From NCBI RefSeq assembly GCF_030409715.1, contig NZ_JAUFQI010000001.1, forward strand, positions 913,001 to 977,000: DNA of 64,000 nt, written 5' to 3'. Shown here in pieces: positions 56,565 through 64,000 of the stretch; the first letter of the stretch is position 1; every line of letters starts with the position of its first letter. The notes beneath the pieces were generated by a model. It did no database searches and was not told where the DNA came from. It was given only the letters and a program-made list of their open reading frames with translations. The stretch comes from Reinekea marina (GTDB lineage Bacteria > Pseudomonadota > Gammaproteobacteria > Pseudomonadales > Natronospirillaceae). A program made the translations under genes and the position numbers.

Positions 56565-58307
56565 ATGTCAAAATCTGAATCTCAGCCAGAAATGCTATCT
56601 GGTGGTGAAATGCTTTGTCGCGCATTAGAAGACGAAGGGGTCGAATACGTTTATGGCTACCCCGGCGGCTCAGTGCTCCATATATACGATGCCTTACACC
56701 GACAAGAAAAATTAAAACACATTCTAGTTCGTCACGAACAAGCCGCCACGCATATGGCCGATGCTTATGCACGAGCCAGTGGTAAAGCTGGTGTTGTATT
56801 GGTGACGTCAGGTCCAGGTGCAACAAACGCAATTACCGGAATTGCAACAGCCTATATGGATTCCATTCCGATGGTCGTCATTACGGGTCAGGTGATGAGC
56901 CACTTGATCGGTTGCGATGCGTTCCAAGAAACTGATATGCTCGGTATTTCTCGCCCGGTGGTTAAACACAATATTCTAGTAAAATCGGCAGAAGAGATTC
57001 CTTTAGCCATTAAAAAAGCCTTCTACATTGCTCAAAGTGGACGCCCTGGTCCGGTTGTTGTTGATGTCCCTAAAGACATGACCGCGCCCAACGTTAAGTT
57101 TCCATACCATTACCCTGAACGCGTTAAAATTCGATCTTATAACCCGGTTAAGAAAGGCCACAGTGGGCAAATTCGTAAGGCCATGAATTTGTTGTTGCAG
57201 GCCAAAAAGCCGGTTATTTACGCCGGTGGCGGTGTGATATTAGGCAAAGCATCCGATGAACTCACTCAGTTTGCAAAGCTTATAAATTACCCGGTAACCA
57301 ACACCTTAATGGGGCTGGGTGGGTACCCTGGTACCGATGAGCAAAGTTTAGGCATGCTCGGTATGCATGGCACTTACGAAGCCAACATGGCCATGCATAA
57401 CGCCGATGTTATATTGGCGGTGGGTGCACGATTAGATGACCGAGTGACCAATAACGTTACAAAATTCTGTCCGAATGCGAAAATCATTCAAATAGACATA
57501 GACCCAACGTCTATCTCGAAAAACATCGTCGCCGATATCCCCATTGTGGGTCCGGTTAAGTCGGTGTTGTTGGAAATGCTTTCGCAATTAGAGCAAACCA
57601 CGCAAACCATCGATGATGCCGCTTTAGATTTATGGTGGGCGCAAATTAATCAATGGCGAGAACGTCATGGTGGCCGTTACCGAACCGATGATTCGGAACT
57701 CATGAAACCTCAATTCGTAATAGAAACGCTCAGTAAAGTGACAAAAGGTGAAGCATACGTCTGCTCTGATGTGGGTCAGCATCAAATGTTTGCGGCGCAG
57801 TATTACAAATTTAACAAACCCAACCGTTGGATTAACTCAGGTGGTCTCGGCACTATGGGGTTTGGCTTACCAGCGGCCATGGGCGTTCAGTTAAATTACC
57901 CAGATGCGGATGTTATTTGCGTAACGGGTGAAGGCTCTATTCAAATGAATATTCAAGAGCTTTCAACCTGCAAACAATATGGCCTTCCAGTGAAAATATT
58001 GTGCTTGAACAATGGCTATTTAGGCATGGTTCGTCAGTGGCAAGACATGAACTACGAGTCACGCTATTCGCATTCGTATCTTGATTCATTGCCCGATTTT
58101 GTGAAATTAGCCGAAAGTTATGGCCATGTTGGCTTTGTTGTAGATAAAGCTGATCAGCTTGAAGCTGTGTTGAAAGAAGCGTTAGCGATACGGGATAAGT
58201 CAGTATTTATCGATGTTCGTATTGAGCCAGAAGAACACGTTTATCCGATGCAGGTACCCAATGGTGCTATGTGCGATATGTTTTTAAGTAAGACGGAGCG
58301 TACCTAA
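56565..58307 (+). CDS. ilvI: Acetolactate synthase, large catalytic subunit
   Basis: This 580-residue ThDP-dependent enzyme performs the first common step of branched-chain amino acid synthesis. The activating Glu lies in [19 protein letters not shown], with the FAD/ThDP segments [18 protein letters not shown] and [25 protein letters not shown] replaces the textbook GDG, a variant I recall in other gammaproteobacterial IlvI. Length is normal. The stop overlaps the ilvH start (TAATG), so the two subunits are coupled. Confidence 0.95.
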   Translation: MSKSESQPEMLSGGEMLCRALEDEGVEYVYGYPGGSVLHIYDALHRQEKLKHILVRHEQAATHMADAYARASGKAGVVLVTSGPGATNAITGIATAYMDSIPMVVITGQVMSHLIGCDAFQETDMLGISRPVVKHNILVKSAEEIPLAIKKAFYIAQSGRPGPVVVDVPKDMTAPNVKFPYHYPERVKIRSYNPVKKGHSGQIRKAMNLLLQAKKPVIYAGGGVILGKASDELTQFAKLINYPVTNTLMGLGGYPGTDEQSLGMLGMHGTYEANMAMHNADVILAVGARLDDRVTNNVTKFCPNAKIIQIDIDPTSISKNIVADIPIVGPVKSVLLEMLSQLEQTTQTIDDAALDLWWAQINQWRERHGGRYRTDDSELMKPQFVIETLSKVTKGEAYVCSDVGQHQMFAAQYYKFNKPNRWINSGGLGTMGFGLPAAMGVQLNYPDADVICVTGEGSIQMNIQELSTCKQYGLPVKILCLNNGYLGMVRQWQDMNYESRYSHSYLDSLPDFVKLAESYGHVGFVVDKADQLEAVLKEALAIRDKSVFIDVRIEPEEHVYPMQVPNGAMCDMFLSKTERT

Positions 58308-58798
58308 TGAGACATATACTTTCTGTACTTATGGAAAACGAAGCAGGTGCCTTAGCAAGGTTAGTGGGCTTATTTGCGCAGCGTGCATTTAACATTGAGT
58401 CTTTAAACGTAGCGCCAACCGAAGATGATTCCTTGTCTCGACTGACTCTAGTCACCAAAGGTGATGATCAAGTCGTTGAACAAATCACTAAGCAGCTTAA
58501 TAAGTTGGTTGAAGTGATCAAAGTTGTCGATCTAACTGAGGGTGCCCACATTGAACGTGGGCTCATGTTGGTCAAAGTTAGAGCGGCTGGAGCATTGCGT
58601 GAAGAAGTAAAACGCAGTGCCGATATATTCCGAGCAGCCATCATTGATGTAACGGCTACGACTTACACCATTCAAGTGACGGGAAATGAAGATAAACTCA
58701 ATGCATTTCTAGAAGCGTTATCGGGAGCGACCATTATGGAAGTGGCTCGAACGGGAGTTTCTGGTGTAGCGCGGGGTGAAAAAACACTCAGTTTATAG
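58307..58798 (+). CDS. ilvH: Acetolactate synthase, small regulatory subunit
   Basis: This 163-residue regulatory subunit has an N-terminal ACT domain (RHILSVLMENEAGALARLVGLFAQRAFNIESL) that binds valine for feedback inhibition. The C-terminal domain (about 80-163) ends MEVARTGVSGVARGEKTLSL. It is complete and of normal length. It starts within the ilvI stop codon and ends at a strong terminator, so ilvIH form a two-gene unit. In Pseudomonas ilvC would follow directly; here it does not. Confidence 0.96.
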   Translation: MRHILSVLMENEAGALARLVGLFAQRAFNIESLNVAPTEDDSLSRLTLVTKGDDQVVEQITKQLNKLVEVIKVVDLTEGAHIERGLMLVKVRAAGALREEVKRSADIFRAAIIDVTATTYTIQVTGNEDKLNAFLEALSGATIMEVARTGVSGVARGEKTLSL

Positions 58799-58818
58799 TG
58801 TTTAGCTAAACTAAGTAG

Positions 58819-58847
58819 AAGGGAGATAGTATTTATCTCCTTTTTTT
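58819..58847 (+). terminator. Intrinsic terminator after ilvH
   Basis: GGAGATA (58822-58828) pairs with TATCTCC (58834-58840) over a GTATT loop, followed by seven T. It ends the ilvIH transcript. On the - strand the same bases form the end of a possible small gene. Confidence 0.88.
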
Positions 58848-58970
58848 ATGCTCCTTCAAAACAGTTCTTACCAAAGCAATGACACCCACCACTACGATAA
58901 CACCAATCACTAAGCCAATAGCATCGCACAGCCACTTAGGGTCGCAGGGTAAGCCTATTTGAATATTCAT
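58833..58970 (-). CDS. Possible 45-residue single-pass membrane microprotein
   Basis: This is a short frame with ATG start (58970) and TAA stop (58833-58835). The N-terminal part holds two cysteines (IGLPCDPKWLCDAIG). A membrane helix of about 19 residues follows (GLVIGVIVVVGVIALV), and then a basic tail (KEHKKRR), giving a classic positive-inside pattern. A TAGG lies about 12 bases upstream, a weak ribosome site. The stop codon falls in the ilvH terminator, so the gene is convergent with ilvH. No family is recognised. The layout favours a real small protein, but conservation has not been tested. Confidence 0.45.
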   Translation of the reverse strand: MNIQIGLPCDPKWLCDAIGLVIGVIVVVGVIALVRTVLKEHKKRR

Positions 58971-59109
58971 TTGTGCGCCTAGTTATTACGCCTTATCTGT
59001 ACAAGTTACGCAAAAAATGGCGCTAGGACAATCTTAAAGGCTAATTCACGGCAAACTTGAATAAGCGATGCTATAGTGAATCTATAAGTATTTTTTGCTG
59101 GAGCAACAG

Positions 59110-60330
59110 GTGCAGCCAGACATTTTATTCGCTCGTCAGCCCATATTAAACAATGCCCAACAGGTATTTGCTTACGAGCTGTTATTTCGCAGTGGAGAAG
59201 TTAATCAAGCCGAGTTCTTAGATGGCGATGTTGCCACTCGGTCCGTACTGCTCAGCGCATTTGCGGATAATAGTGCGCCGCAATTGTTAAATGGTAAACC
59301 CGGGTTATTAAACATTCGGTTGAGTATGGCCGCTAATTTGCCCGATTTCGCCGTGGAGTTTCTTTTTGTAGAAATTCTTGAATCTGAACATCATTTGAAA
59401 AAACTAGACCATGAAATAGCGCTGCTTAAACGGCGCGGATTCCGAGTGGCCTTAGATGATTTTGAAATGAAAAATTATCGTCCAGAGCTAATAGACTCGG
59501 TCGATATAGTAAAGCTTGATGTAATTGAAATGAGCGAGGATGAGCTCGTAGATGCGGTAGCACTGCTAAAACAGCACGATGTAATGCTATTAGCTGAAAA
59601 AGTTGAGACGCATGAAATGTTTTATTTATGCAAAGAACTGAAATTCGACTTATTTCAAGGTTATTATTTTTGTCGGCCCGAAGCCGTAACAGGCCATGTT
59701 TTAAATGCTAACCGTAAAGCATTGTTTGATTTGCTCGTAATCCTTTATAAGCCAGAAGAAGATGCCAGCGTTATTGCGGAGATTATAAAACGAGACACGG
59801 TTTTGTCTTACAAACTGTTAAAACTCGTCAACTCATCCTTTTATCGCCGAGCGACGACTGTAGACTCCATTGATCATGCCGTTGTATTGTTAGGCATGCA
59901 ACGTATTCGCAGTTGGGCTACTTTGGTTTGTTTGGGTCAATTAAATGATAAATCCGAAGAGTTACAAACCATCAGCTTTTTACGCGCAACCATGTGCGAA
60001 TCATTGGGGAAAATGATTGACCCTGAGTTAGCCCCGAAGTGCTTTTCAGTTGGTATGTTAAGCAGCTTGGATGCTTGGTTTGATCAACCTTTAGAAATCC
60101 TTCTTGAAAAACTCCCTTTATCATCTGAATTACAAAAGGCCCTTGTCGACTATGATGGTGTATTAGGTATATTGCTGGTAACGTCATTGTACTATATTCA
60201 TTCTCAGTGGCATCAGATACCCCTTAAACAGATATTAGATTTAGGGTTAAGTTTGTCTGATATCACGCGGGCTTATGAGCAAAGTATCATTAAGACTGAT
60301 GAAATGACCTCGATGATGAAGGAAGGCTAG
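59110..60330 (+). CDS. EAL-HDOD signalling protein (YuxH-like)
   Basis: This is a 406-residue two-domain protein. The N-terminal EAL-type domain (about 1-200) lacks the EAL motif (YELLFR in its place) but keeps the outline LDDFEMKNYRPELID..VKLDVIEM and FDLFQGYYFCRPE, so it is probably not an active phosphodiesterase. The C-terminal HDOD domain (about 205-385) has LVNSSFYRRATTVDSIDHAVVLLGMQRIR. Such proteins act in c-di-GMP or virulence signalling without known catalysis. I chose GTG at 59110 with GGAG six bases upstream. It is followed after 4 bases by a cyclic-nucleotide-binding gene. Confidence 0.87.
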   Translation: MQPDILFARQPILNNAQQVFAYELLFRSGEVNQAEFLDGDVATRSVLLSAFADNSAPQLLNGKPGLLNIRLSMAANLPDFAVEFLFVEILESEHHLKKLDHEIALLKRRGFRVALDDFEMKNYRPELIDSVDIVKLDVIEMSEDELVDAVALLKQHDVMLLAEKVETHEMFYLCKELKFDLFQGYYFCRPEAVTGHVLNANRKALFDLLVILYKPEEDASVIAEIIKRDTVLSYKLLKLVNSSFYRRATTVDSIDHAVVLLGMQRIRSWATLVCLGQLNDKSEELQTISFLRATMCESLGKMIDPELAPKCFSVGMLSSLDAWFDQPLEILLEKLPLSSELQKALVDYDGVLGILLVTSLYYIHSQWHQIPLKQILDLGLSLSDITRAYEQSIIKTDEMTSMMKEG

Positions 60331-60334
60331 CAGT

Positions 60335-61072
60335 ATGTTTACCTTGGTAAAACACCCAGAAGGTTGGGTAGAGAAAGCCCATGATCACCAGAAATATGTT
60401 TTGGATCAATTCAGCGGTATTAAGCCGACGGAGTTGAAGATTAACCGTGAACAATTGGACGAAGATACCCTGGCCAAAGCTGCCGTTGTGCATGTTGTTA
60501 AAGGGTCCATAGGAATAGCAGCCGCGAATAACCGTTTATTTGCCATGGAAGCCGGTGATTGCTGGCTGGGCTACACCGGTGAATTGTTGCAGTGGTATCA
60601 AGAAGGTGCGCTCGAACTGGAAGTTTGGGACTGGGACGACATAAATGCCCAAAGTATCCCTAATATCATTCACGGGTTCTCTGATTTGATGATTGAGCTC
60701 ATGAGCCACAACACAGCGGTGCCTCCTGATCCTATGCCGGGGTTTGATTTTTTCCAATCTGGCGAGGTTATTATTAAAGAGGGGGAACCTGCCGATGCGG
60801 TGTATACACTTATACAAGGTAAAGCCAAGGTGATGATCGATGGTCAACAAGTCGGTGAAGCCAAAGAGAATGAAATTATAGGGCTTCAAGCGATGCTGCT
60901 GAAAACTACGCGAACCGCATCGGTTGTTGCAGATGGACCATGTTCTGCCGTACGCGTCAATTACGATAAGTTTCGATCGCTCATCGAAACGAGACCTGAG
61001 TTGGTGATTTCTACCTTAGAAACCATGGCGCTGCAAATTGCACGAGCCAATGAATTAATTACCAAACCATAG
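60335..61072 (+). CDS. Cyclic nucleotide-binding domain protein
   Basis: This is a 245-residue soluble protein. The C-terminal domain (about 135-240) is a cNMP-binding jelly roll: FFQSGEVIIKEGEPADAVYTLIQGKAKVMIDGQQVGEAKENEIIGLQAML, ending VNYDKFRSLIETRPELV. The N-terminal ~130 residues may be a second, diverged copy (VVHVVKGSIGIAAANNRLFAMEAGDCWLGY). There is no DNA-binding helix-turn-helix, so it is not a Crp-type regulator. The close pairing with the EAL-HDOD gene suggests a link between cyclic mono- and dinucleotide signals, which is inference. Confidence 0.82.
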   Translation: MFTLVKHPEGWVEKAHDHQKYVLDQFSGIKPTELKINREQLDEDTLAKAAVVHVVKGSIGIAAANNRLFAMEAGDCWLGYTGELLQWYQEGALELEVWDWDDINAQSIPNIIHGFSDLMIELMSHNTAVPPDPMPGFDFFQSGEVIIKEGEPADAVYTLIQGKAKVMIDGQQVGEAKENEIIGLQAMLLKTTRTASVVADGPCSAVRVNYDKFRSLIETRPELVISTLETMALQIARANELITKP

Positions 61073-61078
61073 TAAAAA

Positions 61079-61108
61079 GCAAAAAAAAGCCCGCAATAAA
61101 TGCGGGCT
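61079..61108 (-). terminator. Intrinsic terminator for ilvC (and convergent gene)
   Basis: AGCCCGCA (61088-61095) pairs with TGCGGGCT (61101-61108). The A-run at 61081-61088 becomes a U-tract on the - strand, the direction of ilvC. The convergent cNMP-binding gene ends just before it. A second stem, CTCACT/AGTGAG, lies at about 61131-61146. Confidence 0.85.
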
Positions 61109-61155
61109 AATGCTCATTCCCTTTTGGGGACCTCACTGAGAAGTGAGAAGCTAAC

Positions 61156-62637
61156 TTAAGCTTCTACAATTCGTTTCATGTCAGTCATATAGCCGCGAAG
61201 CTCTTCACCAACATACTCAATTGGGTGATTCCGAATAGCATCGTTAATTTGAACGAGTTCGAAGTTATCAACCGAGTTTGATTCTGAATTTAAGCCTTTT
61301 CCGATTACCGATGCATCTACTTTCTTCATGATGGTGTCTGCAAGCAATGGCACCGCCGCATTCGCAAATAAGTAGTTACCATATTCTGCGGTATCGCTGA
61401 TCACAACATTCATTTCATAAAGCTTCTTACGAGCAATGGTATTTGCTATAAGTGGAAGCTCATGAAGTGATTCATAATAAGCACTTTCTTCCACAATGCC
61501 GCTTTCAACCATGGTTTCGAACGCGAGTTCAACACCTGATTTCACCATAGCGATCATTAAAATGCCATTATCAAAGTAATCTTGTTCGTCTAAATCATTT
61601 GGCAGTTCAGGCGCTTTTTCAAAAGCAGTCTGCCCAGTTTCTTCACGCCAGCCTAATAAATCTTTATCGTCTGCATCCCAATCGGCCATCATTGTTTGCG
61701 AGAAGTGACCACTGATGATGTCATCTTGATGCTTACGGAATAGCGGGCGCATGATTTCTTTTAACTCTTCTGAAAGTTCAAACGCTTTCACCTTAGATGG
61801 GTTATCTAAACGATCCATCATATTGGTGATGCCGCCTAATTTTAACGCCTCAGTCACTGTTTCCCAGCCGTATTGAACTAGCTTGGCTGCATAACTTGCA
61901 TCTACGCCTTCTTCAATCATCTTGTCGTAGCAAAGAATAGAGCCCGCTTGCAGCATGCCGCATAGAATCGTTTGCTCACCCATTAAATCTGATTTTACTT
62001 CTGCCACGAACGAGCTTTCTAAAACGCCGGCGCGGTGACCACCTGTTGCTGCAGCCCAAGCTTTAGCCATTTCATGTCCTTCGCCTTTAGGATCGTTTTC
62101 AGGGTGAACGGCCATGAGAGTTGGAACACCAAAACCACGCTTATATTCTTCGCGTACTTCAGTACCTGGGCACTTCGGCGCTACCATAATAACAGTGATG
62201 TCTTCACGTATTTTTTGGCCCACTTCAACAATGTTAAAACCGTGAGAATAACCTAGAGCTGAGCCTTGTTTCATCAATGGCATTACCGCATTAACAACCG
62301 ATGAATGCTGCTTATCTGGCGTTAGATTAATTACTAAATCGGCCGTTGGAATTAAGTCTTCATAGGAGCCCACGTTAAAGCCATTTTCGCTGGCGTTTTT
62401 AAACGACTGGCGCTTTTCATCAATCGCGGCTTGGCGAAGCGCGTATGAAACGTCTAAGCCAGAATCGCGCATATTCAAACCTTGGTTCAAGCCTTGCGCA
62501 CCACAACCGACAATAACAATTTTCTTTCCTTTAAGGGCATCGCACTCGTTGGCAAACTCATCGCGGCCCATAAAGCGGCAAACGCCTAGTTGAGCTAACT
62601 GCTCGCGTAGATTCAAAGTATTAAAATAATTAGACAT
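61156..62637 (-). CDS. ilvC: Ketol-acid reductoisomerase, class II (long form)
   Basis: This 493-residue enzyme performs the second step of valine and isoleucine synthesis, using NADPH and Mg2+. It starts [18 protein letters not shown] like E. coli IlvC, with the nucleotide-binding loop [28 protein letters not shown] and active-site segments [12 protein letters not shown] and [12 protein letters not shown]. The length shows the class II form with a duplicated C-terminal knotted domain. An in-frame upstream reading adds 32 unlikely residues and is not used. It is separated from ilvIH and on the opposite strand. Confidence 0.96.
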   Translation of the reverse strand: MSNYFNTLNLREQLAQLGVCRFMGRDEFANECDALKGKKIVIVGCGAQGLNQGLNMRDSGLDVSYALRQAAIDEKRQSFKNASENGFNVGSYEDLIPTADLVINLTPDKQHSSVVNAVMPLMKQGSALGYSHGFNIVEVGQKIREDITVIMVAPKCPGTEVREEYKRGFGVPTLMAVHPENDPKGEGHEMAKAWAAATGGHRAGVLESSFVAEVKSDLMGEQTILCGMLQAGSILCYDKMIEEGVDASYAAKLVQYGWETVTEALKLGGITNMMDRLDNPSKVKAFELSEELKEIMRPLFRKHQDDIISGHFSQTMMADWDADDKDLLGWREETGQTAFEKAPELPNDLDEQDYFDNGILMIAMVKSGVELAFETMVESGIVEESAYYESLHELPLIANTIARKKLYEMNVVISDTAEYGNYLFANAAVPLLADTIMKKVDASVIGKGLNSESNSVDNFELVQINDAIRNHPIEYVGEELRGYMTDMKRIVEA

Positions 62638-62809
62638 AAATAAAGATACCCGTAATGTTGTATGTGGTTTAGTACCACCGTTGCAATGCAGTCTAGCGAA
62701 ACCTTCGTGTTGCTTAAAATGAATTGTTGGCAATCAAGTGTTGCAGTAAATGGCATTAAGAACATTTAGGTCAAAATTCATGCATTTTTGGCAAATTTTA
62801 GTCGCTAAA

Positions 62810-64000
62810 TCAGGGCGCTTCCAGTGGAATCATTAGGGTAACTTGAGTGCCTACCCCGACCTGGGAATCAACTCGAACCTTGCCCCCTAATGTCGCTGTC
62901 GTTAGGTTATGAATTATATGCATGCCTAACCCGCTGCCGCCTTTTCCGAGTTTGGTGGTGAAAAAGGGTTCAAAAATGCGTTTTTTAACATCTTGTGGCA
63001 TCCCTTGCCCGTCATCAATAACCTTAATTTCTACTTGCGTCACATGAGGGATCACTTCGATAATAACTTGACCGGCGGCTTTAGCCTCTAGACCATGGAG
63101 TAATGCATTGTTTATTAAATTGGTAATGACTTGACTGAGCACTCCTGGGTAGCTGTTTAGCTCAACGTCTTCTTTCAGTATTACGTTTAAAGTGTGAGGC
63201 GTTGTTTTAAAAATATGCAATAAAGTGGCCTGAACTTCTAAGATAAAGGAGTTGACCATAAAGCTTCGACGCTGGTCACTGGTCCGGTCGACAGCTATTT
63301 GCTTGAAGCTTTGAACCAGCTTTATTGCTTTATCCAAATTTCTTTCGAGTAATTGGCTACCTTCTATCATTTCGGATATTTCAGACTCAAATTGACTTTG
63401 TGTCATAGATCCTGATTTGAACGCATTGTTTAGCCTAGTTGCACTTTCATACAGCGAGTTCGCCATGACTTTCCCGTTACCAATGGGCGTATTGAGTTCG
63501 TGAGATACACCGGCCACAAGCGAGCCTAAGGCGGCTAGTTTTTCATTTTCCACGATATTGTCTTTAGCGCCCTCTAGCCTTTGAATGGCCATGGTTAATT
63601 CGGAGTTGAGTTGTAATAACTCTTGCGTGCGCTTTTCTACACGCTCCTCTAAAAGACCAAATGAATTTCTAAGTGCTTCCTTCATGATATTGAGTTCTTT
63701 GGCTACATCAGCAAATTCATCGTTAAAGAGGGTTGGTATATGGGTATCAAATCGTTGTTGAGAGATCTCTTGTGCACCCTGTTTGATTTTTGCCAAGGGG
63801 ATAGTTACTCGGCGGTTAATCACAAATAATATAACGGTCAGTGATATAACGGCTTGAATGGCAATGATGAAGAGTATTCTAACTGAGTCACTGATGGCAG
63901 CCTCTCGTGCAGGCACTAAGCTGTACTCTAAGCTAACGAGGCCTATCGGCGACTCATTATAGATAACCTCAGAGGACTTTTTTATAAACAGTCCGCTTTT
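62810..64000 (-). CDS. Membrane sensor histidine kinase (5' end beyond window)
   Basis: The frame stays open to the window edge, so the N-terminus is missing; a GTG at 63916 is not the start. The visible part begins with a sensor-domain fragment (VIYNESPIGLVSLEYSL). A membrane helix follows (ILFIIAIQAVISLTVILFVI), then a HAMP-type linker (RVTIPLAKIKQGAQEIS) and a coiled coil. The phosphoacceptor motif is GVSHELNTPIGNG. The ATPase domain has NLINNALLHG, DDGQGMP, FEPFFTTK and GGSGLGMHI. HELNTP rather than HEIRNP places it near the HisKA_4-like sensor group. No response regulator is visible, and the signal is unknown. Confidence 0.87.
   Translation of the reverse strand, partial: KSGLFIKKSSEVIYNESPIGLVSLEYSLVPAREAAISDSVRILFIIAIQAVISLTVILFVINRRVTIPLAKIKQGAQEISQQRFDTHIPTLFNDEFADVAKELNIMKEALRNSFGLLEERVEKRTQELLQLNSELTMAIQRLEGAKDNIVENEKLAALGSLVAGVSHELNTPIGNGKVMANSLYESATRLNNAFKSGSMTQSQFESEISEMIEGSQLLERNLDKAIKLVQSFKQIAVDRTSDQRRSFMVNSFILEVQATLLHIFKTTPHTLNVILKEDVELNSYPGVLSQVITNLINNALLHGLEAKAAGQVIIEVIPHVTQVEIKVIDDGQGMPQDVKKRIFEPFFTTKLGKGGSGLGMHIIHNLTTATLGGKVRVDSQVGVGTQVTLMIPLEAP

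Noticed and set aside
62638-62733. N-terminal extension of ilvC
   Set aside because: The extra 32 residues do not look like IlvC; the family starts at the [11 protein letters not shown] position.

Overview
The window is chromosomal core sequence from a Gram-negative gammaproteobacterium. Evidence for this is the outer-membrane machinery (TamA/TamB, BamD), the type IV pilus minor-pilin cluster with PilS/PilR, and the gene order rpsT / murJ-ribF-ileS-fkpB-ispH / minor pilins / pilRS / bamD-rluD-pgeF-clpB. That order resembles Pseudomonas and its Oceanospirillales-type marine relatives. Base composition is balanced to slightly AT-leaning. I see no phage, transposase, CRISPR array, tRNA or rRNA. 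The species cannot be fixed from the sequence alone.

Layout: 1-7.4 kb holds the tail of a probable radA, a small PA4642-like gene, tamA-tamB and a universal stress protein. 7.4-18.4 kb holds an mdlAB-type ABC exporter pair, a DUF3530 exported protein, rpe, a Cof-type HAD phosphatase, an EamA transporter, a lipoprotein with a CX4CH motif, a VF530-type DNA-binding protein with an MFS transporter, and sdaA. 18.5-22.0 kb holds a CHASE/GGDEF/EAL protein with a degenerate GGDEF motif, then a second lipoprotein, this one with a CXXCH motif. 22.0-26.3 kb is a structured intergenic region followed by nrdR-ribD-ribBX-ribH-nusB. This riboflavin operon lacks ribE, and its ribBA-like gene has a degenerate GTP cyclohydrolase II half. 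26.3-27.55 kb is gene-free and contains three exact-period 354-bp tandem repeats plus a partial copy.

27.5-37.5 kb holds an FMN-dependent alpha-hydroxy-acid (lactate) dehydrogenase, a membrane coiled-coil protein of unknown role, rpsT with a near-consensus promoter, and murJ-hyp-ribF-ileS-fkpB-ispH (lspA absent from its usual place). 37.6-48.5 kb is the type IV pilus block: fimU-pilV-pilW-pilX-pilY1-pilY2-pilE on +, then fimT-pilR-pilS on -. 48.6-56.3 kb holds nadE, a HAD hydrolase, bamD, rluD, pgeF and clpB; clpB has a sigma-32-like promoter. 56.5-62.7 kb holds ilvI-ilvH, a possible 45-residue membrane microprotein, an EAL-HDOD / cyclic-nucleotide-binding signalling pair, and a class II ilvC on the opposite strand. 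The window ends inside a membrane histidine kinase.

How the genes relate: the pilus genes, the c-di-GMP-related proteins and the cNMP-binding protein suggest surface and motility control. ribD/ribBX/ribH and ribF supply flavin, and ilvIH and ilvC supply branched-chain amino acids. Nothing here is clearly a new system. The points most worth following are the 354-bp tandem repeats, the incomplete riboflavin operon, the inverted minor-pilin block, the two cytochrome-like lipoproteins and the microprotein overlapping the ilvH terminator.
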